Below, one piece after another: positions 1 through 5,978 of a stretch of DNA of 15,940 bases. The DNA is from JBEKCP01 sp050014815 (lineage in GTDB: Bacteria; Planctomycetota; Planctomycetia; Pirellulales; Thermoguttaceae). The stretch covers positions 1-15,940 of the forward strand of contig JBEKCP010000058.1 of NCBI GenBank assembly GCA_050014815.1. The letters run 5' to 3'. Position numbers and translations under genes: made by a program. Positions within the stretch are counted from its first letter, which is position 1, and the number at the start of each line of letters is the position of its first letter. Under the pieces are notes generated by a model that worked only from the letters and a program-made list of their open reading frames with translations, did no database searches and was not told the origin of the DNA.

Positions 1-8
1 CCTTCTGC

Positions 9-1241
9 ATGAAATTCGCCATCATCATCCCCGACGGCTCGGCCGATGAGCCGCAGGACTCGCTCGGCGGCAAGACGCCGCTGGAAGCGGCCAACGTGCC
101 GGCGATGGACGCCGTGGCGGCCGCCGGAGTGGTCGGCCGGGCCAACAATACCCCCGACGCGCTCCCCGCCGGATCCGACACGGCCAACCTGAGCCTCCTG
201 GGCTACAATCCGCTTGAGCATTTTACGGGCCGGGCCCCATTGGAGGCCGCCGCCCAAGGCATCGACCTGGGACCCGGCGATTGGGCCGTCCGCTGCAACC
301 TGGTAGCCATCGAGGACCAGGTCATGCGGGACTTCACCGCCGGCCACATCTCGACCGAGGAGGCCGCCGCCCTGGTCGAAACTCTCCAGGAGAAACTCGG
401 CACCCCGCAGATCCAATTCTACCCGGGCGTCAGCTACCGCAACCTGTTGGTGATCCGGGCCGCCCCCGGCCAGTCGGCGCCCTTCTCTCCCGATACCCGC
501 GCCACGCCGCCGCACGACCTGACCGACCAGTTGGTCCTGGACGGGTATCCGCGGGGGCCGGGCAGCGACCTGTTGACGGAATTGATGAGCGAGAGCGAGG
601 CCTTGTTCGCCGCTCACCCGGTGAACGCCGCCCGCCGCAAGGCCGGAAGGCCGCCCGCCACCAACATCTGGCTCTGGGGGCAAGGCAGCGCCCCGCGGCT
701 GACCCCGTTCGTCGAGCTTTACGGCGTCCGCGGGGCCATGATTACGGCCGTGGACCTGCTTCGCGGACTGGCCAAGCTGATGGGCTGGCAGCGGATCGAC
801 GTCCCCGGCGCCACCGGCTACACCGACACCGATTACGCCGCGAAGGGCCGCTATGCCGTCGAGGCGCTCAAACACTACGACCTGGTATGCGTCCACGTCG
901 AGGCGACCGATGAGGCCTCGCACGAGGGCAACGTCGCGGCCAAGGTCGAGGCCCTGGAGCAGATCGACCGGCACATCGTCGGCCCGGTGCTGGCCGCGCT
1001 TCACTCGTACGAGCGCTGGCGGATCCTGGTTTCGCCCGATCACCCCACGCCGCTTCGGACCAAGACCCACAGCCATGGCTGCGTGCCGCTGGCGATGGCC
1101 GGCACGGGCATTGTCCCGGACGTTTTCCAGAAGTACGACGATCCCACGGCCGCCCGATCGGACCTCGTTTTCCCTGAAGGCTGGAAGCTGATGGGGCGGT
1201 TCCTGGGGGAAAAATCCGAAACTCGAAATCCGAAATCCTAA
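9..1241 (+). CDS. apgM: Cofactor-independent phosphoglycerate mutase, archaeal type / proposed homoserine kinase
   Basis: The 410-aa protein belongs to the alkaline-phosphatase-like metalloenzyme superfamily. It starts MKFAIIIPDGSADEP, with a metal-ligand Asp at residue 9. The nucleophile motif GSDTANLSLLGYNP lies at about residues 55-68, and later metal-binding stretches are HVEATDEASHEGN (about 295-308), DHPTP (about 344) and THSHG (about 352). Archaeal members interconvert 2- and 3-phosphoglycerate. A bacterial subgroup has been proposed, from gene context, to be a homoserine kinase in threonine synthesis. I cannot separate the two from sequence, although an aspartate kinase lies 8 kb downstream. 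The last residues (about KSETRNPKS) are encoded by an AT-rich repeat arm, so the ancestral stop was probably a little earlier. Only 8 bases precede the ATG, so promoter and upstream neighbours are not visible. Confidence 0.9.
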   Translation: MKFAIIIPDGSADEPQDSLGGKTPLEAANVPAMDAVAAAGVVGRANNTPDALPAGSDTANLSLLGYNPLEHFTGRAPLEAAAQGIDLGPGDWAVRCNLVAIEDQVMRDFTAGHISTEEAAALVETLQEKLGTPQIQFYPGVSYRNLLVIRAAPGQSAPFSPDTRATPPHDLTDQLVLDGYPRGPGSDLLTELMSESEALFAAHPVNAARRKAGRPPATNIWLWGQGSAPRLTPFVELYGVRGAMITAVDLLRGLAKLMGWQRIDVPGATGYTDTDYAAKGRYAVEALKHYDLVCVHVEATDEASHEGNVAAKVEALEQIDRHIVGPVLAALHSYERWRILVSPDHPTPLRTKTHSHGCVPLAMAGTGIVPDVFQKYDDPTAARSDLVFPEGWKLMGRFLGEKSETRNPKS

Positions 1242-1350
1242 ACAAATCCAAATAATCCAATCACCGAATGACAGAAACACCGGCGTTTGGAACATTTGAG
1301 ATTCGTGCTTTGGGTTTGTTTAGGATTTCGATATTCGGATTTCGTGCTTC
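1211..1350. repeat. AT-rich intergenic inverted repeat
   Basis: The left arm (about 1213-1248) repeats units of the type GAAATCCGAAA and ends AAATCCTAAACAAA. The right arm (about 1313-1348) contains TTTGTTTAGGATTT followed by CGATATTCGGATTTCG, its reverse complement. The arms could fold into a long hairpin in the transcript between the mutase and the pseudouridine synthase genes. The left arm begins inside the mutase frame and supplies its C-terminal residues and stop codon. The right arm ends directly at the ATG of the next gene. Confidence 0.75.
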
Positions 1351-2436
1351 ATGACGGATTCTGCCTTCCACAACTATCACGTCACGGACGAACAGGCTGG
1401 ACTGGCCCTGGTGGCGGCACTGCGGCAATTCCGGCCGGAGGAGTCCTGGTCGATTGCTCGCCGCTGGATCCAGAACCGGCACGTCCAGGTCAACGGCAAC
1501 CTCTGCGTTGACGAGGGTCGGAGGCTCCAGCCCCACGACGTCGTCAAGCTCTGGCAGGAGCCGCGCCAGCCCCCGCCCCAGGCCGAGGACGTCAAGATCG
1601 TCTATCGCGACGCGCACCTGGTCGTGGTCGAGAAGCCGGCGGGCGTGACCACGGGCCGCCACTCGGAGGAGCAGTCGTGGCCGTCGCGACGGAAGCAGGT
1701 GCAGCCCACGCTCGACGAGATCGTGGCCAGAATCCTGGCGCGGCAAGGACGAAAAGGGGACAGGTCCAATTTGCCGGAACGGCCCTTCGGGTGCTCGGCA
1801 CAAATTGGACCTGTCCCCTTTTCGCCCGGCAGGCGCCGAGGGAGACCTGCCCGGTCGCCCCGGGTGCGGCTCGTCCACCGCCTGGACCGCGATACCAGCG
1901 GCGTCATGGTGCTGGCGCTTGGTGCCGAGGCGGAGCGGCAATTGGTGCAGATGTTCCGCAAGCACGCGATCCATCGCGCGTACCTGGCCATCGTCCAGGG
2001 CCGCGTCGAGGAGCAAACCATCGAGTCGCGCCTGGTCCGCGACCGGGGCGACCGCCGCCGCGGCAGCACCAAGCTGCCGGAGGTGGGCAAGCGGGCCGTG
2101 ACCCATGTCCGCCCCGTCGAGAACCTCGGCGACTACACGCTCCTCGAGTGCCGGCTGGAGACGGGCCGCACCCATCAGATCCGCATCCATCTGGCCGAGG
2201 CCGGCCACCCGGTTTGCGGCGAGAAGGTCTACAACAAGCCGCTCTTCGGCAAGCCACTCGTCGATCAAAGCGGGGCCCAGCGGCAGGCCCTCCACGCGGC
2301 GGAGCTCGGCTTCCAACATCCCGTCACCGGCGAGCCGCTCCGCTTCCAGATGCGGTTGCCCGCAGACATGCAGCGGCTGCTGGAGGAACTAAGGCGAAAG
2401 GCGGAAGAGGGGAGGGCGGAAGGAAGCGGGCAGTGA
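1351..2436 (+). CDS. RluA-family 23S rRNA/tRNA pseudouridine synthase
   Basis: The 361-aa protein has an N-terminal S4 RNA-binding domain (about residues 6-68, with NRHVQVNGN) and an RluA-type pseudouridine synthase domain. Catalytic motif II is HRLDRDTSG (about 175-183, catalytic Asp in RLD), and the later family motif ETGRTHQIRIHLAEAGHPV is present. Such enzymes isomerise specific uridines in rRNA or tRNA. The exact target (RluC-, RluD- or RluA-like) cannot be told from sequence. Residues 134-158 are encoded by a perfect 75-bp palindromic insertion, in frame, just before the catalytic motif where family members have a variable loop. The ATG at 1351 follows the repeat arm with no clear Shine-Dalgarno; it is chosen because the S4 domain begins a few residues later. 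Confidence 0.92.
   Translation: MTDSAFHNYHVTDEQAGLALVAALRQFRPEESWSIARRWIQNRHVQVNGNLCVDEGRRLQPHDVVKLWQEPRQPPPQAEDVKIVYRDAHLVVVEKPAGVTTGRHSEEQSWPSRRKQVQPTLDEIVARILARQGRKGDRSNLPERPFGCSAQIGPVPFSPGRRRGRPARSPRVRLVHRLDRDTSGVMVLALGAEAERQLVQMFRKHAIHRAYLAIVQGRVEEQTIESRLVRDRGDRRRGSTKLPEVGKRAVTHVRPVENLGDYTLLECRLETGRTHQIRIHLAEAGHPVCGEKVYNKPLFGKPLVDQSGAQRQALHAAELGFQHPVTGEPLRFQMRLPADMQRLLEELRRKAEEGRAEGSGQ
1750..1824. repeat. 75-bp palindromic element inserted in frame in the pseudouridine synthase gene
   Basis: Two 24-bp arms (1750-1773 and 1801-1824) are perfect reverse complements, separated by a 27-base GC-rich centre. Each arm contains the sequence GGGGACAGGTCC or its complement. The element is exactly 25 codons long and open in the host frame, adding residues such as KGDRSNL and IGPVPFS. 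A related sequence (GGGGACTGTCCC) occurs in the methyltransferase gene at 6848-6892. Confidence 0.9.
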
Positions 2437-2497
2437 GTCTTGGGCGGTTGGGGGAGAGCAAGGCGGCGGAGGACGGGCGCACGGAATTGCTTGGCGG

Positions 2498-2860
2498 TTA
2501 CGGTCGTACTCCAACGGATGGCTCGGCATTTCGACTTTCTCCGAGCGAGAATGCTTGGTCAATCGCCATTCGTGCTGCACGATAAAACGCCTGCTGCGAT
2601 GAATCTACTGGGTGTGCCGTAATCTCGCTGATCCAAATGCTGCCCGTGGACGGAAACTCCGGAAACCGCAAGGCCATCCCATCCAGAATGCCTTTGACAA
2701 TGGAGTCTCGGTATTCTTCTGGAGGGTGCGTCTTAAAGTGAATCCCCGGAGGTTGGTTGTATTCGAACGGAATGCGCAGACCCGCCGCCAGATACCGTGG
2801 TCCGAGGTGTACCCTGAAGTGGCCGTACACCTCCAACGCGCCTGGTGACTTGTCGGTCAT
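2498..2860 (-). CDS. Stand-alone EF-G domain IV-like protein, third gene of a toxin-antitoxin operon
   Basis: The 120-aa protein carries the signature of translation elongation factor G domain IV: an EYRDSIVKGILDGM helix (about residues 48-61) followed by EITAHPVDSSQQAFYRAA (about 78-95). This corresponds to the conserved EF-G pattern ending in H-x-VDSS-x-x-AF. No GTPase or other EF-G domain is present. In EF-G, domain IV enters the ribosomal decoding centre and promotes tRNA-mRNA movement; whether this protein binds ribosomes is unknown. Its ATG overlaps the TGA of the upstream RelE/ParE-type toxin (ATGA), so translation is probably coupled. It is convergent with the pseudouridine synthase gene, 61 bases away. 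The fold assignment rests on recognised motifs. A role as a third toxin-antitoxin component is my inference. Confidence 0.7.
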   Translation of the reverse strand: MTDKSPGALEVYGHFRVHLGPRYLAAGLRIPFEYNQPPGIHFKTHPPEEYRDSIVKGILDGMALRFPEFPSTGSIWISEITAHPVDSSQQAFYRAARMAIDQAFSLGESRNAEPSVGVRP

Positions 2861-3168
2861 GGTTTATCCGCCCGCACTTCTAGAATGGACGGCAGGTCGC
2901 GACTGGCGTGGATCACTGCAATGATGAGAACTCGCTGGCTTGGCTCCTCCTCACGGTAGATCAGCCGGTAGTTCCCCACGATGATCTCCCGATAAGCCGG
3001 AAACAGATGGATGACTTCTCCGACCTTCGGCCATTGGGCAAGCGGTGCGGTCGCCCCGGTAATCTTCTCCACGGTCGCCCGCGCGTACCTCCGCGAATCG
3101 CGTGCGATGAACTCATAGACCTCGCGAAGATCCGTGAGAGCAGGTTTGGACCAATCTACTCGAACCAT
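2857..3168 (-). CDS. RelE/ParE-family toxin
   Basis: The 103-aa protein has the compact family pattern: an N-terminal strand (MVRVDWSKPALTDL), two helices (EVYEFIARDSRRYARATVEKI) and the C-terminal block FPAYREIIVGNYRLIYR followed by VIHASRDLP. ParE members inhibit DNA gyrase and RelE members cut mRNA on the ribosome. The 'YRLIYR...VIHASRD' layout favours the ParE-like side, but the target is not decidable here. The start overlaps the antitoxin stop by 13 bases, and the stop overlaps the next gene's start (ATGA), making one transcription unit. Confidence 0.88.
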   Translation of the reverse strand: MVRVDWSKPALTDLREVYEFIARDSRRYARATVEKITGATAPLAQWPKVGEVIHLFPAYREIIVGNYRLIYREEEPSQRVLIIAVIHASRDLPSILEVRADKP

Positions 3169-3335
3169 TCCTGGCTCTGCCGGACGGCCTCCTCTTGGCT
3201 AACCAACTCTCTACGGGCAATCGCTTCTTCGGCGCACTCGATCTTCGCCTTGAGGTACAGCTCGTACATCAACTGTTCCGGGTCGAGGGGATCGGAAAGG
3301 CGGTCGAGAATGGCCAGCACTTCCTGCTTATTCAT
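3156..3335 (-). CDS. Small antitoxin of the RelE/ParE module
   Basis: The 59-aa protein reads MNKQEVLAILDRLSDPLDPE at its start and ends SQEEAVRQSQEWFE. It is acidic and helical, with the 'LDPEQLMYELYLKAKIE...VSQEEA' layout common among small antitoxins encoded directly before ParE-like toxins. It overlaps the toxin start by 13 bases, as expected for a co-translated pair. No DNA-binding domain is obvious. A Shine-Dalgarno-like TAGGA sits 8 bases before the ATG, and a promoter lies just upstream. The assignment rests mostly on position and size. Confidence 0.75.
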   Translation of the reverse strand: MNKQEVLAILDRLSDPLDPEQLMYELYLKAKIECAEEAIARRELVSQEEAVRQSQEWFE

Positions 3336-3378
3336 GGGCAGTTCCTACCAGCGGACTTTTCTTCAAGCATGACGTATC

Positions 3379-3407
3379 AGTATATCGCCGCAACAGAGTG
3401 AAGACAA
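3379..3407 (-). promoter_or_regulatory. Putative promoter of the antitoxin-toxin-EF-G domain IV operon
   Basis: On the minus strand a -35 box TTGTCT (3402-3407) and a -10 box TATACT (3379-3384) are separated by 17 bases. They lie about 45 bases upstream of the antitoxin ATG. The boxes match the sigma-70 consensus at 4/6 and 5/6 positions. Confidence 0.5.
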
Positions 3408-3433
3408 GACAGGCTCTACTTCGCCTTTCGCCC

Positions 3434-3540
3434 TCACGCCAGCCGCATCCAGACCGCCTTGAGATACTCGGTCTCAGGCACGTTGGCGGCGACCGGATGA
3501 TCACTGTGCCGGCCGCCGGCAAGTGTCAGTTGCAAGACGC
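3434..3540 (-). pseudogene. Remnant 3' end of an RlmI-type rRNA methyltransferase gene
   Basis: Read on the minus strand, this segment encodes VLQLTLAGGRHSDHPVAANV followed by PETEYLKAVWMRLA and a TGA stop. That matches the C-terminus of the intact methyltransferase ending at 5979 (DHPVAANV...YLKAVWMRLG). Nothing upstream continues the frame as a methyltransferase. The last 62 bases (3441-3502) match 5986-6047 at 59 of 62 positions, in the same orientation. The sequence beyond differs at both DNA and protein level, so this is either a diverged second copy or a junction left by an integration event. Confidence 0.8.
3441..3502 (+). repeat. Left copy of a 62-bp direct repeat flanking the guaA segment
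   Basis: This copy matches 5986-6047 at 59 of 62 bases in the same orientation, offset 2545 bases. Both copies are the 3' coding end of an RlmI-type methyltransferase gene. The arrangement resembles the att-site repeats left when an element integrates into a gene's 3' end. Confidence 0.8.
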
Positions 3541-4100
3541 CCCCCGACGCCTCTCTTGCCTGACGGCACCCCCGATAGGAAAGCTATTGAGGGCCGCCTG
3601 CGCGTCTCGCCCTTGAACCAGTTGCGACCCGTCCCGACGAGGGTAAACACCAGGTCCCCGAACAGCCCGTCCGCCATGCGGGGAGCCTGATCGTGGCGGT
3701 CGATCCACGGGGCGAGCCGGTGCTTTCGATCACTCCCGAATATAGCGTCCCCGGGCCCCGCCAACTGCTTTCCCCTCAGTGCCGCGATTTTTTTCTTGTT
3801 TGCAAGATGGCCTGCAATCCCCCCGCTGTGGTGGCTCCATTTTCGATCGCCCTGGAATCTAATAAGACTTTGCTACTCGCCCCGTTGCGATTGCGGCGAT
3901 AGGGGCCGGTCCGGGCGCGGGCCTTATTGACGACCTGCAACCGCCGACTGTATACTTCAGGGTTCAGTGGAGATCGATCGTTCAAGGTGAGTGTGGCCAC
4001 TGGCGCTTTGAGTGTGAGCCAATGGACTTCGGCGGCGAACATTGCGTGTTTACCCTGATGACGCGTGCCGGAGTCGCAGGTCAGGTTGAGTAGAATTGCT
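3541..4100. other. 560-bp region without a confident gene
   Basis: No convincing gene is visible here. On the minus strand about 3600-3764 reads as protein-like sequence, including RMADGLFGDLVFTLVGTG, which may be a decayed gene fragment; I do not recognise its family. A 116-codon minus-strand frame (3776-4126) has an unnatural composition, overlaps the guaA start and shows no motif. GC content falls towards the guaA side. TAGAAT at 4091-4096 resembles a -10 box but lacks a matching -35 and lies almost on the guaA ATG. Confidence 0.5.
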
Positions 4101-5894
4101 ATGGCCCAAATCAAAGTGATCGACACTGGTGGTCAATACTGCCACCTCATCGCCCGACGGGTCAGAGACGCGGGTGTGCATGCGAGCATTTGTCCCCCAG
4201 ATGGCGCCTTGCGGGAACTCAGTCAATCCAAGGGCGTAATCATCTCTGGTGGTCCCAGAAGTGTTTACGCCGCCGATGCGATTCATTGTCCCTCAGAACT
4301 CTTCCGGGGAGAGGTCCCGGTTCTCGGCATATGTTACGGGCATCAACTCATGGCGCACGCGCTTGGCGGCGAGATTCGTCCCGGCGTACATCGGGAATTC
4401 GGAGAAGCCACCCTGAGAATACTGCGACAAGACGCCATCCTCCGTGGCGTAGAGGCAAACGCCACCGTCTGGATGAGCCATGGCGACGAAGTTGTGGCTC
4501 CCCCGCCTCTCTTTGACGTGGTCGGCGAAACAGATGATTGCCGGATCGCGGCGATGGTGAACAGGCAGCGGACAATGTTCGGGCTTCAGTTTCACCCCGA
4601 AGTGACCCACACCCCTTCAGGCGGCAGGATTCTGAGAAATTTTCTCTTTGATGCTTGTAAATGCTCGACTGATTGGAGTATCGCCTCGCAGGTCGCCGAG
4701 CTACAGCATCGCATTCGCTCTCAGGTCGGAAATCGAAAAGTGCTGTTCTTTGTAAGCGGGGGCGTCGATTCCACTGTCGCGTTTGCTCTCTGCTCGCAGA
4801 CGCTTGGTCCAGACCGCGTCCTGGGAGTGTTTGTGGACACAGGCTTCATGCGCCAGGGAGAGCGATCGCAAATCGAGGCCGCATTCGCCGAACGAGGCTG
4901 GAGCAATATCCGGTGCGTTGACAAACGAAGGGAGTTTGTGTCGCGGCTCCACGAGGTATCCGATCCCGAAAGGAAACGGCTTGAGATCGGGAACTGTTTC
5001 TTGGATGTTCAGCGCGCGGTCTGCGGCGAACTAGATCTCGCGTCGGGACATTGGATGCTCGGCCAGGGTACGATCTACCCTGATACGATAGAGTCGGGCG
5101 GCAGCAAGAATTCGGCAACTATCAAGACACACCACAACCGCGTACCGGAAATTGCGAGATTGATTCGCGAGGGATTGCTTCTGGAACCACTTGCGTCGTT
5201 CTATAAGGATGAGGTGCGTGAGATCGGGCAGCAACTGGACCTGCCGGCGGCGATGGTCAATAAGCACCCGTTTCCCGGGCCCGGCCTGGCTGTTCGATGT
5301 TTGTGCTCCGATGGCGACCATTCAATCGAAACGAGCCACGAACTGAGGCAACTGGTACAGCGAGGCTTCGGCCTGGACGCGGTGTCGATACCTCTTCGAA
5401 CGGTGGGTGTCCAAGGCGATTACAGAAGCTACAGCAACGTCGTGCTGTTGTCCGGAGACGCCGACCTGCAAACGTACGGGAAGGTGGCTACGAGGCTGAC
5501 CAGCGAATTGCCCGCAACGAACCGGGTTACTTTCCTTGTTGCGCCGAAGAAGACGAATATCCATTCCGGGTGTGTACGTCGCGCGTTTATCACCACGCGC
5601 AGGCTGGATCTGCTGCGTGAAGCTGACGCGATCGTCCATGAAATGTTGGCGGGGGCTGGTCTTGCAAGAACAGTGTGGCAGTTCCCTGTAGTCTTACTGC
5701 CATTGAGTTTCGGCCAAGGCGAAACAATCGCCTTGCGACCAGTCCTGTCTACCGATGCAATGACCGCAAAATACGCCGACCTTCCGATGGATCTGATCCG
5801 TGACATGGCTCATGCGGTCTTGACAATTCCCGGGATTGACGCTGTTGCCTATGACGTAACCAGCAAGCCGCCGGCAACAATCGAATGGGAGTAA
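4101..5894 (+). CDS. guaA: GMP synthase (glutamine-hydrolysing), eukaryotic-type with extended C-terminal domain
   Basis: The 597-aa protein converts XMP, glutamine and ATP to GMP. The class I glutamine amidotransferase domain (about 1-190) has nucleophile Cys78 in GICYGHQ and the His165/Glu167 pair in QFHPEV. The ATP-pyrophosphatase domain has the SGGVDST P-loop at 219-225, followed by GQGTIYPD, IKTHHN and HPFPGPGLAVR. The C-terminus TSKPPATIEWE is canonical. It is about 70 residues longer than typical bacterial GuaA (E. coli 525 aa). The extra stretch (about 403-500), with PLRTVGVQGDYRSYSNV, resembles the additional dimerisation subdomain of human GMP synthase. The codons from GTG 4065 to ATG 4101 could add 12 residues, but ATG 4101 fits the family start (MAQIKVIDTGGQY). 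GC is visibly lower than in neighbouring genes (one 60-base line is 42% GC), and the gene lies between direct repeats. Horizontal origin is plausible. It may be the sole guaA or a second copy. Confidence 0.93.
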   Translation: MAQIKVIDTGGQYCHLIARRVRDAGVHASICPPDGALRELSQSKGVIISGGPRSVYAADAIHCPSELFRGEVPVLGICYGHQLMAHALGGEIRPGVHREFGEATLRILRQDAILRGVEANATVWMSHGDEVVAPPPLFDVVGETDDCRIAAMVNRQRTMFGLQFHPEVTHTPSGGRILRNFLFDACKCSTDWSIASQVAELQHRIRSQVGNRKVLFFVSGGVDSTVAFALCSQTLGPDRVLGVFVDTGFMRQGERSQIEAAFAERGWSNIRCVDKRREFVSRLHEVSDPERKRLEIGNCFLDVQRAVCGELDLASGHWMLGQGTIYPDTIESGGSKNSATIKTHHNRVPEIARLIREGLLLEPLASFYKDEVREIGQQLDLPAAMVNKHPFPGPGLAVRCLCSDGDHSIETSHELRQLVQRGFGLDAVSIPLRTVGVQGDYRSYSNVVLLSGDADLQTYGKVATRLTSELPATNRVTFLVAPKKTNIHSGCVRRAFITTRRLDLLREADAIVHEMLAGAGLARTVWQFPVVLLPLSFGQGETIALRPVLSTDAMTAKYADLPMDLIRDMAHAVLTIPGIDAVAYDVTSKPPATIEWE

Positions 5895-5978
5895 TCGCGA
5901 GAAAATGAAAAAGACAGATCTCGTACGTCACTTCGTTTCGCCCTCCCCACCCCCGGCTGGCGACTGGGCCCGCCGCCT

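Noticed and set aside
1261..2319. 352-codon open frame antisense to the pseudouridine synthase
   Set aside because: The plus-strand frame has clear S4 and RluA motifs. The antisense frame is a by-product of high GC and shows no family motif.
3501..3764. 87-codon minus-strand frame left of guaA
   Set aside because: Part of it looks protein-like, but its end runs through the methyltransferase remnant in the wrong frame and no family is recognised. It is described as a possible decayed fragment, not a gene.
3776..4126. 116-codon minus-strand frame before guaA
   Set aside because: It overlaps the guaA start, lacks motifs or a ribosome site, and its composition is unlike a protein.
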